Positions 8,562 to 18,974 are shown, counted from the first letter of the stretch. The stretch is 64,000 nucleotides of DNA from Anaerocolumna jejuensis DSM 15929 (GCF_900142215.1 NZ_FRAC01000023.1:1-64000), one strand, 5' to 3'. The notes: generated from the sequence alone by a model not told the origin. Numbers and translations: made by a program.

Positions 8562-11369
8562 CTTCATCTCTTTTAGTTTCTCAAGGTCAATTACATTCTC
8601 CGGCTGGAAATCATCAGAGCCTGCATATTCCATCAGGCAGTATTCAAACCATCTTGCAGGGAGGCTCTTCTTTGATTCCTGCAAATGAAGGGTACATACA
8701 AGAAGCCTTCCCTCTCCGGCTTTTACTTCAAATAAATTACCCAGCTTATGATTTCGCTCAAAATTATCAATGGTCCACACAATCGGCTCAATAGTACTTT
8801 CCTCCAGGATGTATGCTCTGGAACCGGAAATCAGGTCATACCATTGTGCCGTAGTATAGGCTTCTGTGGGAAAGTTCCTGAATATTTTGTGCTCCTTTTT
8901 TATCAGCAGGCCATGGGTGCCTACGGGTATCGGTCTGTCCATACTTTCAGAGATGGACCGGAACATGGGATAGCACCAGAAATCCGTGCAGTATGTTCCC
9001 GGTATGGAATTTTCTTTCGTCAGGAAATCCGGATATAAGATGACCCGCCTGCCCTTTTCAAGGTTTTCAATAGCTTCCACAAGACTTTCAGTTATGATAA
9101 CGTCATTATGTGCCGCGTCTGGCTTTCTTTCCGGATATACCCACAAATCATAGTGATTTTCTATATCCTGGTCCTTTAAGCTGATCTGTAAGGTAAGCTT
9201 ACGGGGCTTTTGTATTTCAGGTAAGTTTACTGTGAAGTCACAGAGCTTGTATACTCCGTTTCCATAGTCATCTCTCAGACTTTGCTCCTTCTTAAGAATA
9301 ACATTATCTCCATCCAGGAGGCATAATTCGACCACCGGGGAGGGGAGTGCGGTCAAACGGAAAAGGGCAAGCTTTATTCCCACCGTAATCTCTTCTCCTG
9401 CGGCATACACAAAGCCCGGAAGCTCCGCCAGTAACACTGCGTCTGAGCAGAACTGCCGCCACTCCCCTGAAGTGAGGATACCCTTATTCTCCATAAAAGC
9501 ATTTAGAATCCCTACCAGGGCTGTACCCTGCCCGCTGAAATCCTGAAGGTCCAGAAGCTGAAAACCAGCCAGTTCCCTGCTTCTTAAGGCTGTTTCAATT
9601 TCAGCCTTGTAGCAATCGACTGCAAAGCTTCCCGATGCTTTAAAAAAGGCATCAGCCATGTGTAACATTCCCTTGGCTTTTAGCCGTTCCCGAAAAATTT
9701 TCAGATTTTCTGCCTTCAGTACCCCTGTATATTTGCTGATTTCCGAAAAATCCGGATACATGGCATACTGCCCTATTTCATGGGACACCACCGGTATTTC
9801 AGGTATTACTTCCTCTGAATCCTCCATTTTTACCGTTTTGGTTCCGGTGCCGTATTGGATGGTTACTTCTCCGTCCTTCCCTGTTCCTGTCAATACCTCT
9901 CCCGGACGTATCAGGCTGTCATAGTTATGTACCGTATCGGGGGCTGAGGTTTGTATATGCCCCAAAGGTGCATCGCACATGGCATAGGAGCCGCGAAACA
10001 GCCGGTCCCTGGAAAAACGTACTCCGCAGAAGAAATCTTCCTGGTCAAGTATGGAGGGCATGAACTGAAAGTTATTGGAGCCCTGGGTGTATAAATGCCT
10101 GTCATCATAGCTTTTATATCCCTTCAGTATATGATTGATAGCTTTTTTGCTGCCCCACAATTCATTTCCCATGGACATCATAACAAAGGAGGGGTGGTTG
10201 CCAAACTCGTCCAGAATGCGGTAGCCCTCCTCAATCAGGTATTGCTGGGCCGCCGGATTATGGTTTTCATCCCCTTCTTCCGTTACAGTACCCCAGAAGG
10301 GTAGCTCCGGTTCCAGATAGATGCCCAGAATATCAGCGGCTTCAAAGCATGCCCGTGGCGGGCAGCAGGTATGAAAACGGTAATGGTTAATGCCATATTC
10401 TTTTGCAGTGCCAAGAACTCTAAGCCAGCTGTCCAAATCCATGGGCGGGTGCCCTGTAAGGGGAAAGATAAGCCCGTCATGCTTTCCTCTGAGAAAGGTT
10501 TTATTGCCGTTGATTTCAAAATAATGCCCGACTGCCTTAAAGTCTCTTAATCCGAAGGGATAGCTGAATTCTGCAGAAGTCAGGTCCTTCTCCCTTTGCC
10601 CTTCCGGTAACAGGGTAAGAATAAGGCGGCAAAGGTTTGGCGTATGCTCGCTCCAGGTAAGGGCTGTTTCTTTCAGTTCACAGGAAAACAGATTTTCACC
10701 GGCAGATAAATCAAAATCCTTTCCTCCCAAGGCTTCTCCTTCTCCCGCAACGTTAGCTCTTACCCGGCATTTTTCAGCCCCGTTTAAAACGGCTCTTACT
10801 TTAATAAGCCTGCCTGCAGCATCAGGGTATATCCTGACATTGCTAAGGAAAATGGAGCTCAGCTCTTCTATGTATATTTCGCCTGTTATACCGTTCCAGT
10901 TAGTTTGCGTATCCACGGAGGTCATATGCCCTCCGGCAACAGGATAGGAGGCGGGAGTATTATCCACCATAATGGTAAGCTTCATTTCCTTTTTAACATA
11001 GGGGGTTATGCAATACCGGTGGGAGGTACAAAGACTGTTGTTGCTGCCGATATGCTCCTCTCCAATCCAGACATGGGATATCCTGGTTCTCTCCAGCACC
11101 AGAAAGAACTCCCTGTCTGTTAAATCTGCTAATTCTACTGTTTTTGTATACCAGGTATATCCTTCGAAAAAATAAGGGTCCGTCAGCGAACCAGTATTTC
11201 TTTGCTCTTCAGGGACATCCTCCGATAGCTTCCCTTTTTTTGCTGTTGATACCGTGGCCGGAAGTATTATGGTATCCTGTAGATTTCCTTTATAATATTC
11301 CCTTTTGATACCTTCTTTTTCTCCGTCCAGGCAAAAGCCCCAGCTTCCGCATAAGTCAATCTTTCCCAT
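8559..11369 (-). CDS. Glycoside hydrolase family 2 enzyme, cytoplasmic
   Basis: A 936-aa GH2 retaining glycosidase (beta-galactosidase, beta-glucuronidase or beta-mannosidase type). The order is a sugar-binding jelly-roll domain (WYTKTVEL, RISHVWIGEEHIG), an Ig-like domain, then a TIM barrel starting near FGLRDFKAVG. E403 in MSMGNELWG is the expected acid/base and E531 in VSHEIGQY the expected nucleophile. A C-terminal extension of about 350 residues follows. There is no signal peptide, so it acts inside the cell on imported oligosaccharide. The start chosen is ATG 11369, preceded by AAGAAAGGA at good spacing; the longer frame to 11402 lacks a ribosome binding site. It is divergent from the Lpl-type importer, which probably supplies its substrate. 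The exact substrate cannot be read from sequence. Confidence 0.9.
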   Translation of the reverse strand: MGKIDLCGSWGFCLDGEKEGIKREYYKGNLQDTIILPATVSTAKKGKLSEDVPEEQRNTGSLTDPYFFEGYTWYTKTVELADLTDREFFLVLERTRISHVWIGEEHIGSNNSLCTSHRYCITPYVKKEMKLTIMVDNTPASYPVAGGHMTSVDTQTNWNGITGEIYIEELSSIFLSNVRIYPDAAGRLIKVRAVLNGAEKCRVRANVAGEGEALGGKDFDLSAGENLFSCELKETALTWSEHTPNLCRLILTLLPEGQREKDLTSAEFSYPFGLRDFKAVGHYFEINGNKTFLRGKHDGLIFPLTGHPPMDLDSWLRVLGTAKEYGINHYRFHTCCPPRACFEAADILGIYLEPELPFWGTVTEEGDENHNPAAQQYLIEEGYRILDEFGNHPSFVMMSMGNELWGSKKAINHILKGYKSYDDRHLYTQGSNNFQFMPSILDQEDFFCGVRFSRDRLFRGSYAMCDAPLGHIQTSAPDTVHNYDSLIRPGEVLTGTGKDGEVTIQYGTGTKTVKMEDSEEVIPEIPVVSHEIGQYAMYPDFSEISKYTGVLKAENLKIFRERLKAKGMLHMADAFFKASGSFAVDCYKAEIETALRSRELAGFQLLDLQDFSGQGTALVGILNAFMENKGILTSGEWRQFCSDAVLLAELPGFVYAAGEEITVGIKLALFRLTALPSPVVELCLLDGDNVILKKEQSLRDDYGNGVYKLCDFTVNLPEIQKPRKLTLQISLKDQDIENHYDLWVYPERKPDAAHNDVIITESLVEAIENLEKGRRVILYPDFLTKENSIPGTYCTDFWCYPMFRSISESMDRPIPVGTHGLLIKKEHKIFRNFPTEAYTTAQWYDLISGSRAYILEESTIEPIVWTIDNFERNHKLGNLFEVKAGEGRLLVCTLHLQESKKSLPARWFEYCLMEYAGSDDFQPENVIDLEKLKEMK

Positions 11370-11673
11370 GGTTTCCTTTCTTAAAGCTGCCCAATCCTCC
11401 ATTAACAGGAAAGGTGGGTCTGCTTCCAGTATAATATTTTATGGCTTTGTTTATTTTGCTGTATTTTCCTTTTGTCAAAGAGCTAATAAATAGATTTGGC
11501 ATGTGAAAGATATTTTTTTTCAGTATATCAAAATAATCCTTTGTTGTGAATCACTAAATTTCATAGGATGCAAAGTGTCTAATTTGTACAAAGAGAATAT
11601 ATAATTTTTTCAATGTTTAATAAAAATATTTATTATATAATCCAAGGTGATTAAACAGCACAGGAGGATCGGC
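11370..11673. other. Divergent regulatory region, GH2 / sugar ABC importer
   Basis: About 300 bp of AT-rich DNA between two divergent starts. On the minus strand a TTGACA lies at 11478-11473 without a good -10 at standard spacing. On the plus strand a TATAAT sits at 11636-11641 without a clear -35. A weak, activator-dependent arrangement would suit control by the YesN-type regulator encoded downstream, but no operator could be defined by eye. Confidence 0.4.
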
Positions 11674-12615
11674 ATGAGTTTTGCAAGAAATTTTATTGGT
11701 TATTTCACAAACAAAAAAAAGCGATACGGCATAAAGCTATCTTTGCTTGTTTTGCCTTTTCTGTTAATTCCACTGATATTCAGCTATTATCCATTGTACG
11801 GATGGATTTATGCCTTCTTTGATTACAGACCGCCAAGATCATTGGGAGACTGCGATTTTGTAGGGCTTAAATGGTTCAGCACCTTATTTGAAAACCAGAC
11901 CAAAAGGAAAATTATATTTGATGTTATGAAAAATACCTTTGCAATGAGCGGTTTGGGAATTCTGTTTTCTTGGCTGCCAATGGCATTTGCAATATTTTTA
12001 TCAGAACTCAAATGCAAGTGGTTCAAGAAATCCGTGCAGACCTTAACCACACTTCCGAATTTCATCAGCTGGATTCTGGTCTATTCCCTGGCATTTTCCT
12101 TATTCTCAAGCTCTGGCATGGTAAACAACCTTTTGCAGTCCCTGGGACTGATCAAAGAGCCGATTCTATTTCTGCAGGACAGCAAGCACACCTGGCTGAC
12201 CATGTGGTTAGCCGGAACCTGGAAAGGCCTTGGATGGAGCGCAATCTTATATTTAGCGGCAATTGCCGGCATTGACCAGGAGCTCTATGAAGCTGCCAAG
12301 GTCGATGGAGCAGGCAGAATGCGCCTCCAATGGCATATAACGGTGCCCAGTCTTTTGCCTACCTTTTTTGTTCTGCTGCTTCTCAGCATTGCCAATTTCC
12401 TGAATAACGGTATGGAGCAGTACTATGTATTCCAGAATGCCTTTAATAAGAACCAGATACAGGTCCTGGATTTGTATGTATACAATTTGGGAATGGGGTC
12501 CGGCAGCTATTCCTTAGCTACGGCAATCAGCATTATGAAAAGTATCGTCAGTGTTACGTTGTTATTCACTGTAAATTCGATGTCCAAAGCTTTTCGTGGT
12601 GAGACAATAATATAG
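11674..12615 (+). CDS. Sugar ABC transporter permease (LplB-type)
   Basis: A 313-aa inner-membrane permease of the carbohydrate ABC importer class CUT1, LplB/YteP branch. A hydrophobic N-terminal helix (LSLLVLPFLLIPLIFSYYPL) is followed by five further helices and the ATPase-contacting EAA loop (YEAAKVDGAGRMRLQWHITVP). AGGAGG at 11662-11667 selects ATG 11674 over the upstream in-frame ATT-initiated frame. It is the first gene of an importer operon with lplC-like and lipoprotein genes. No ATPase gene is present, as usual for this class, which shares an MsmX-like ATPase encoded elsewhere. Confidence 0.92.
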   Translation: MSFARNFIGYFTNKKKRYGIKLSLLVLPFLLIPLIFSYYPLYGWIYAFFDYRPPRSLGDCDFVGLKWFSTLFENQTKRKIIFDVMKNTFAMSGLGILFSWLPMAFAIFLSELKCKWFKKSVQTLTTLPNFISWILVYSLAFSLFSSSGMVNNLLQSLGLIKEPILFLQDSKHTWLTMWLAGTWKGLGWSAILYLAAIAGIDQELYEAAKVDGAGRMRLQWHITVPSLLPTFFVLLLLSIANFLNNGMEQYYVFQNAFNKNQIQVLDLYVYNLGMGSGSYSLATAISIMKSIVSVTLLFTVNSMSKAFRGETII

Positions 12616-12635
12616 CAGCTGCGAAGGGAGAAGTA

Positions 12636-13553
12636 ATGATGGAGCAATTATATAAAAGTAAACATAAAAAAATTTCGGTACTGGATATCTTTCTATACAT
12701 ATTTTTCACGATAATAACCTTTCTGTGTATCTATCCGTTTTACTATTTGATTATCAATACCATAAGTGCCAATGACCTAAGCGCTAACGGAGATATCATA
12801 TTTCTGCCAAGGCAGATGCACCTGGAAAACTATAAGGAAGTATTTAAAATTCCCGGTTTGGGAAATGCCGCCTTTATTTCATTTACCAGAACCGTATTAG
12901 GCACAGTTCTGTCGGTACTGGCTTCGGGCTTTCTGGGATTTATGTTTACACAGGATAAGATGGCGGGAAGAAAGTTCCTCTACCGCTTTACCATACTCAC
13001 AATGTATTTCAGTGCGGGTCTTATTCCCTGGTACATCACAATGAATAACTTAAATCTCACCAACAATTTTCTGGCTTATATCATTCCGGGCATGGTATCA
13101 CCCTTTAATATCATCCTGGTAAAAACCTATGTGGAATCAACGCCCAAGTCCTTACAGGAAGCGGCTGAGATTGACGGGGCCAGTATCTTAACGGTATTCC
13201 GGAGGATAATGATACCTCTTTGCAAGCCGATACTTGCCACGGTGGCCATTTTTTCTGCCGTGGGTAACTGGAACTCCTTCCAGGATACATTGATCCTGGT
13301 AACAGATGATAAGCTGTATACATTGCAGTATATTCTATATAAATACATAAACCAGGCAAGTTCCCTGGCAAATCTGATTAAAAGCAATGCCGGCTCCATC
13401 GGCAGTATCATTGGGACGGCGGCAACGGAACAAACGGCAACCTCCGTGAGGATGACCGTATCCGTAATTGTAGTTCTTCCAATTATGCTGGTATATCCTG
13501 TTTTTCAAAGGTTTTTTATCAAGGGCATCATGATTGGTTCGGTAAAAGGATGA
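12636..13553 (+). CDS. Sugar ABC transporter permease (LplC-type)
   Basis: A 305-aa CUT1 permease, the second membrane subunit and partner of the preceding LplB-type protein. It starts with a cytoplasmic basic segment, then a helix (IFLYIFFTIITFLCIYPFYY-like region), four to five further helices, and the EAA loop LQEAAEIDGASILTVFRRIMIPLCKP. It begins 20 bp after the previous stop with a GGGAG-type ribosome binding site. The length and the C-terminal FIKGIMIGSVKG are typical of the family. Confidence 0.92.
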   Translation: MMEQLYKSKHKKISVLDIFLYIFFTIITFLCIYPFYYLIINTISANDLSANGDIIFLPRQMHLENYKEVFKIPGLGNAAFISFTRTVLGTVLSVLASGFLGFMFTQDKMAGRKFLYRFTILTMYFSAGLIPWYITMNNLNLTNNFLAYIIPGMVSPFNIILVKTYVESTPKSLQEAAEIDGASILTVFRRIMIPLCKPILATVAIFSAVGNWNSFQDTLILVTDDKLYTLQYILYKYINQASSLANLIKSNAGSIGSIIGTAATEQTATSVRMTVSVIVVLPIMLVYPVFQRFFIKGIMIGSVKG

Positions 13554-13642
13554 TGATATAATAAAATAAACCTTGTCCGCTCACTGGTATCCTATGCAGG
13601 TGTCCGGGTGCAAGTTTATTAATAAAAACCAGGAGGTACTTT

Positions 13643-15439
13643 ATGAAAATGGCTATGAAGAAATCTTTGGCCGGAGTGCTGATTATTGTATTGCTGTTTA
13701 CAATGATAGGCTGCTCGAAAAACGGTAAAGAAGTAACAACAAATGGGGATAACACACCTACAGAGGAAAATACATCAACAGAAGCAGGTAAATCCGGAGA
13801 ATCCGGCGGAATTGACCATTCAAAACCGATAACGCTGGATGTATTCTCCGCACAGACGAACTACCAGGGTATACAGAGCGGTTGGTTTGCAAAAATTGTA
13901 AAGGATAAGTTCAATATTGAGCTGAATATTATTGCACCTAATGTTGCAGGCGGCGGGGACACCTTATACCAGACACGTTCTGCAGAAGGCAATCTGGGGG
14001 ATATCGTTATTATTGACCGTGCTAAAATGAAGGACTGCGTGGAGTCTGGCATCATACTTGATATCAGCGACTATTATGCAAAAAGCACGAATCTGAAAAA
14101 TTTTGACCAGTCCATACAGGCTACCAAGGAATTTATCGGTTCCGACAAGATTTATGCATTATCCGGCAGCGCTACCTGTAAGGCTACGGAGCCTGTATTT
14201 GAAAACCAGGCACCCTATGTTGGAACCTTTATGAGACTGGATTATTACAATGAACTTGGGAATCCCGAAATGAAGAATACGGCAGATATGCTGAAGGTAC
14301 TAAAACAGATGCAGGATGCTCATCCTACGACGGATGACGGCAAGAAAGTATATGCTTTTTCCTTATTTGATGATTGGGATGGCGATTACATGGCGGTAGC
14401 TTCCAAATACGCCTTTCTCTATGGCTATGATGAAGGTAAAGCCGGCTTTGTATTCCCAAGCGCAGATGCTACCTCTTACTCTGAGATAGCTGATGATAAC
14501 GGCGTATATCATAATTCTTTAAGAATGTTATTTGATGCTAATCAGATGGGATTGGTTGACCCTGACTCAAGTTCTCAGAACTGGGATACGGTATATGCAA
14601 AAATGCAGAATGGGCAGACACTGTTTTCTTTCTGGCCATGGCTTGCAGGCGCTTATAATAAGCTTGAGAACAAAAAAGCCGGAAAAGGTATGGCTTTCAT
14701 TCCGGTTAAGGATCAGAAGCTTGTAAATGACGGTTATAACAGATATGGAAATACTCAATTGGCAATTGCCATCGGCAAAAAGACAAAATATCCGGACCGC
14801 GTATTTGAATTCGTGGACTGGATGGCTTCCAATGAGTATATTTATTATACACCGGGCTCCGCAGGGATTAAGGGCTTAAATTGGGACATTGTGAATGGCA
14901 AGCCTGAGCTGACGGATTTTGGTTACAAATGTATGGATGACGGTACTACCAAGATGCCGGAGGAATATGGCGGAGGTACCTTCCAGGACGGCAGACCGCA
15001 ACTTGGATTTAATTTCCTTGCAACAACTTCTGTGGATACGGATACCGGGGAAAAATTCGCAATTGCTGACTGGACTTCCGTATTGGAAAGCACAAAGACC
15101 TTGCTGGATGAAAATTACGAAAAAACTTTCGGTGCAAAAAATGCCGCCGAATACTTACAGAAGAACAAGTTAGTACAGGTCGCTCCGGGAAGTGCTTATT
15201 TTGCTCCCTCCGAGGATACGGAATTAGCTACGAAGAGGTCCCAGTGCGGCGATTTAATCCAGAATGTATCCTGGCAGATGGTATTTGCAGATAGTGAGAA
15301 AGATTTCAATGCATTATGGTCCGACATGAAAGTCCAGCTGGAGGGGTTAGGCTATCAGGATGTCCTTGCAGCAGATTTAAAGAAATTGGAAGGACTCCGA
15401 GAAGCTCGTGCTGAGGCTGTGGCAGCTGAAAATAAATAA
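13643..15439 (+). CDS. Sugar ABC transporter substrate-binding lipoprotein (LplA/YtcQ-type)
   Basis: A 598-aa extracellular solute-binding lipoprotein. The signal peptide ends in the lipobox TMIGC, giving a lipid-anchored Cys, followed by a low-complexity Ser/Thr/Glu linker (about residues 30-55) and a large two-lobed binding domain. It is longer than maltose-binding proteins, as in the LplA/YtcQ group that binds large or complex oligosaccharides. AGGAGG is 6 nt before the ATG. It closes the importer operon, followed by a terminator. Ligand unknown; the nearby GH2 enzyme suggests a beta-linked oligosaccharide. Confidence 0.92.
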   Translation: MKMAMKKSLAGVLIIVLLFTMIGCSKNGKEVTTNGDNTPTEENTSTEAGKSGESGGIDHSKPITLDVFSAQTNYQGIQSGWFAKIVKDKFNIELNIIAPNVAGGGDTLYQTRSAEGNLGDIVIIDRAKMKDCVESGIILDISDYYAKSTNLKNFDQSIQATKEFIGSDKIYALSGSATCKATEPVFENQAPYVGTFMRLDYYNELGNPEMKNTADMLKVLKQMQDAHPTTDDGKKVYAFSLFDDWDGDYMAVASKYAFLYGYDEGKAGFVFPSADATSYSEIADDNGVYHNSLRMLFDANQMGLVDPDSSSQNWDTVYAKMQNGQTLFSFWPWLAGAYNKLENKKAGKGMAFIPVKDQKLVNDGYNRYGNTQLAIAIGKKTKYPDRVFEFVDWMASNEYIYYTPGSAGIKGLNWDIVNGKPELTDFGYKCMDDGTTKMPEEYGGGTFQDGRPQLGFNFLATTSVDTDTGEKFAIADWTSVLESTKTLLDENYEKTFGAKNAAEYLQKNKLVQVAPGSAYFAPSEDTELATKRSQCGDLIQNVSWQMVFADSEKDFNALWSDMKVQLEGLGYQDVLAADLKKLEGLREARAEAVAAENK

Positions 15440-15457
15440 CAGGTATTAAGAAAAGAG

Positions 15458-15490
15458 GGCTGCCATAGATTATATGTGGCAGCCTTTACT
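15458..15490 (+). terminator. Terminator after the importer operon
   Basis: GGCTGCCATA (15458-15467) pairs with TATGTGGCAGCC (15473-15484) with a small bulge, followed by TTTACT. The short T tail suggests partial read-through toward the sensor kinase is possible. Confidence 0.65.
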
Positions 15491-15625
15491 ATTTATAGGA
15501 AAACATGTCCTTTAAACCGGAGTTCCCCGCAGACATTATGATAATTGTCCGAAAATATCATTTACCGGTCCTGCTTAATGTAGTACCATACTTAAAGGAT
15601 GAAGTTGTATGGAATGGAGAAGGTC

Positions 15626-17458
15626 ATGAAGAAATTACTAGAGAATATTGTCCGCCGGATATCTGGCTTAAAAATAATGTATAAATTATTGCTGGTATAT
15701 GTTATTATCGGAACTTTACCGCTGACTCTTTTGAGCAGCTACATGATATATTCCACGAAAAAAATGATTATGGCACAGCATAATAACCAGGTGGCAGCAG
15801 AAAACAGAAGAGTCCGGAATATTTTATTTAATACCATATATCTGGCAACTAATATTTCAGACTCCATTCTATATGACCGTGACCTTATAAAACTTTTGAA
15901 AGAAAACTATGCTTCTGAGGAAGCGGTATACAAGGCCTACAGAAGCTATGAAGCCATTGATTCCATTATAAAAAGCTACACGGAAATCTCCAACATACAG
16001 ATTTATGTAACCAACAAAACGCTCATTACAAGCGGCAGCTTTGTCAGAGTGGATGGGCAGACAGCCTCCAGTAACTGGTACAAGGAGGTAAAGGACAGTC
16101 CGGGAAAATTGCTGTGGGTGTATGACGATACTGCGGATGCGGAAAGCTCTTTGCGGCTGATTCGCAGAATGCCTCTTTCCAATACAAAGGACTATGCCAT
16201 AATGTCGATCAGTATCAGTACCAATTACATGAGGTTCATCATAAACAGCAATTCCATTAACACCATTTTAGGTATCGATAATGCCATGTCCTTTTACTCC
16301 AACGATTACAATGAGATTGGACGTCCGCTTAAAGAGCTTTACCAGACAGGCAATATTCAGTTGAACACACCCTATACCTTGAAATACCAGGGAAAGGATA
16401 CCCTTGCCTATTCAACGCTCCAGAACGCTCCCAAAAGCAAGTCCGTCTTTCAGATAACCACCTTTGACCCGCTGGCTATCAGCCATGTTACTGAATCAAT
16501 CCTGTTGAATATTAAAGTCATCCTTCTCAGCTTTATGGTTCCTCTTCTCATGATAGTCGGATATTCCATTGCATTTAACAGGCGTATTCTGATACTGCGA
16601 AGGGAAATGAATAAAATTGCAAACGGAGACTTCAATATCATTGATAACTTTAACAGCCAGGATGAGCTGGGGGAATTATTTAAGGATATGCAGAAGACGA
16701 TCCTCAGCATCCAGCAGCTGAATACAAAAATATATGAGGATAAGCTGTTAAGGCAGAAGCTGCTGAATTACCAGCAGCAGATGGAATTTAACCTGCTGAC
16801 CAATCAGATTAACCCTCATTTTTTGTATAATACTCTGGAAACCATCCGGATGCAGTTATCCATTAACAAAGAATATGATGCCGCACGTATCGTAAAGCAG
16901 CTGGGAAAATTTATGAGGCATAACATCGAAGCGGATAATTCTCTGGTGCTGTTGTCCTCGGAGCTGGAATACATCAATATTTATATGGAAATCCAACACT
17001 ACCGCTTCGGAGACAGGGTCAATTTCCAGATAACCCAGGACAATGAATCGGCTATAAAGGATTATATGATACTGCCTCTGCTTATCCAGCCCATTGTGGA
17101 GAATGCCTTTGTACATGGACTGGAAGGCAAAAAAGCAGGAGGAACGGTGGTAATAGATATTACCTCCAGTGAGGAGTATTTAATTCTGTCCATTACGGAT
17201 AACGGACTGGGAATGAGTGAAAATACCTTAAATGCTTTATTGATAAGCATCAACGACCCGGGTAATAAATCCAAAAGCCATATTGGCCTCCATAATGTGC
17301 AGCAGCGTATTAAGCTTTTTTATGGTGAAAAATACGGCTTGCAGATAAAAACCATGGAAAATCAGTTTACAATTATAACCGTGTATCTCCCGCTTCAGGT
17401 GGATTATGATACACTTATAAAAAATGGGGGGCTTTATCATGAAATTTATAATAGCTGA
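15626..17458 (+). CDS. YesM-type sensor histidine kinase
   Basis: A 610-aa membrane kinase of the LytS/YesM class, which controls carbohydrate importers of this type. Helix 1 (YKLLLVYVIIGTLPLTLLSS) is followed by a Cache-like extracellular sensor of about 260 residues, helix 2 (VILLSFMVPLLMIVGYSI), HAMP, then the His_kinase domain with H398 in INPHFLYNTLE and an ATPase domain (PIVENAFVHGLE, ITDNGLGMS). Start: ATG 15626 has GGAG 6 nt upstream; the longer frame from 15599 has its ribosome binding site abutting the codon. It overlaps the response regulator gene by 20 bp. Confidence 0.93.
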   Translation: MKKLLENIVRRISGLKIMYKLLLVYVIIGTLPLTLLSSYMIYSTKKMIMAQHNNQVAAENRRVRNILFNTIYLATNISDSILYDRDLIKLLKENYASEEAVYKAYRSYEAIDSIIKSYTEISNIQIYVTNKTLITSGSFVRVDGQTASSNWYKEVKDSPGKLLWVYDDTADAESSLRLIRRMPLSNTKDYAIMSISISTNYMRFIINSNSINTILGIDNAMSFYSNDYNEIGRPLKELYQTGNIQLNTPYTLKYQGKDTLAYSTLQNAPKSKSVFQITTFDPLAISHVTESILLNIKVILLSFMVPLLMIVGYSIAFNRRILILRREMNKIANGDFNIIDNFNSQDELGELFKDMQKTILSIQQLNTKIYEDKLLRQKLLNYQQQMEFNLLTNQINPHFLYNTLETIRMQLSINKEYDAARIVKQLGKFMRHNIEADNSLVLLSSELEYINIYMEIQHYRFGDRVNFQITQDNESAIKDYMILPLLIQPIVENAFVHGLEGKKAGGTVVIDITSSEEYLILSITDNGLGMSENTLNALLISINDPGNKSKSHIGLHNVQQRIKLFYGEKYGLQIKTMENQFTIITVYLPLQVDYDTLIKNGGLYHEIYNS

Positions 17459-18974
17459 TGATGAGCCTATCGTAAGAGAAGGCTTGAAAACAATCATTGA
17501 CTGGTCTGAAATGGGCTTTACCTTATGTGATGAGGCTTCAGACGGCAAAGAAGCAGTTGAAAAGATTATGGAGAACAATCCCGACCTGGTAATACTGGAT
17601 GTAAAAATGCCCGAATTATCCGGTGTAAAGGTGGCAGAAATAGTGAGGCAGCAGGGATACCACGGAAAAATTATAATTTTAAGCGGCTTTTCAGACTTTG
17701 CCTATGCACAGGCAGCTATACGCTACGGCGTGGAATCCTATCTGGTAAAGCCCATTGATGAAGAGGAATTGATAGATGCCCTTTTAAAGGCCAGAAAGAA
17801 AATCGAAGAGGAAAATTTATCGGGACTATACAACAGCCAAAAGCTGCATAACGCCAAGGATATGCTTCTGAAGCACCTGCTTACCGACTCCATGCCCAGG
17901 CTGGATGAGAGTTTCACCGATTATGGGCTGACATTTCATGAGCCCCCCTTTCAACTGGCCATGCTTGATTATTCCTGCTACCGGGATATTGACAGCAGGT
18001 TTTATTATAATTACTGGCAAAGGGTATATTCCCATCACCCGGCGGAATTTTTAATGATCGATAACTCCCTTGTTATTCTGATAAAAGGCAGGGCAGCCAT
18101 TCAGCATTTTACGGCGAATATCCCAATCTGGCTGGGCAAAGCCAAACAGGAGGGACTTTTACAGCCCTTTGTAATTATCAGTGATACCTTCAGTGAGGTA
18201 AGGGATTTTTCTGAAAACTATCAAAAGCTAAAAAATATTTCCAACAGAAGGTTTTTTTATTATAAGGATAATAAGCCGGTGTTCCTAAATGACCTGCCCG
18301 GCAAGGATGAGCTTGTCTCTGCCGAAAAGCTGAACCCAATAGAATTTACCGAAAGCATATATATGGCAATACTGGATAAGAACACCTCACTTATTAGCAT
18401 GACAGCCCATAAATTGTACCGTGTATTACAGAACCGGGATTTTAATGTTGAGCAGATATATCAGATTATGATTAACTGCATTGTGCAGCTAAAGGCTCTG
18501 CTAAATGAAACCTATATAAAGGAATTTATTGAGTTCAATGAGAATGAATTGATTAATCAAATCTGTACCTGCAGTACGTTATATGAAATAATCAACCTGT
18601 TGGAAGACCGGTTCACCCTGTTCTGTGACTATGTGAAAAAATCTTCCGAGGTGAAAATCATTGAAAAAGTCCTGAATTATATTGACCTTCATTATAATGA
18701 AGAGCTGAAGCTGGAAAAGATTGCGGATTTATTCGGCTACAATCCGGCCTATCTTGGCAGGCTTCTGTATTTCAGGATAGGAACGAATTTCAATCTTTAT
18801 ATCGAAAGAAAACGGCTGGATAAGGCAAAGGACATGTTAATTCACACGGATATTAAGATCCCGGATATCTGCAATCTGGTCGGTTATCAGAATGTTGAGT
18901 ATTTTTATCGGAAATTTAAGAAATATACGAATTATACGCCAGGCAATTACAGGACGCAGCACTGTAATAATTAA
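17439..18974 (+). CDS. YesN-type response regulator with AraC DNA-binding domain
   Basis: A 511-aa regulator and cognate partner of the overlapping YesM-type kinase. The receiver domain covers about residues 1-120, with acidic pair D7/D8, phosphoacceptor D54 in VILDVKMPE and K in YLVKPID. A long helical linker follows, then a C-terminal AraC-type double helix-turn-helix (LEKIADLFGYNPAYLGRLL; IPDICNLVGYQNVEYFYRKFKKY). ATG 17439 follows a GGGGGG ribosome binding site; the in-frame ATG 17424 contains it. By family precedent it should activate the adjacent importer and probably the GH2 gene. Confidence 0.93.
   Translation: MKFIIADDEPIVREGLKTIIDWSEMGFTLCDEASDGKEAVEKIMENNPDLVILDVKMPELSGVKVAEIVRQQGYHGKIIILSGFSDFAYAQAAIRYGVESYLVKPIDEEELIDALLKARKKIEEENLSGLYNSQKLHNAKDMLLKHLLTDSMPRLDESFTDYGLTFHEPPFQLAMLDYSCYRDIDSRFYYNYWQRVYSHHPAEFLMIDNSLVILIKGRAAIQHFTANIPIWLGKAKQEGLLQPFVIISDTFSEVRDFSENYQKLKNISNRRFFYYKDNKPVFLNDLPGKDELVSAEKLNPIEFTESIYMAILDKNTSLISMTAHKLYRVLQNRDFNVEQIYQIMINCIVQLKALLNETYIKEFIEFNENELINQICTCSTLYEIINLLEDRFTLFCDYVKKSSEVKIIEKVLNYIDLHYNEELKLEKIADLFGYNPAYLGRLLYFRIGTNFNLYIERKRLDKAKDMLIHTDIKIPDICNLVGYQNVEYFYRKFKKYTNYTPGNYRTQHCNN

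Noticed and set aside
8407..8688. 93-codon plus-strand ORF between the kinase and GH2 gene
   Set aside because: It runs through the terminator and antisense into the GH2 gene, with no ribosome binding site.
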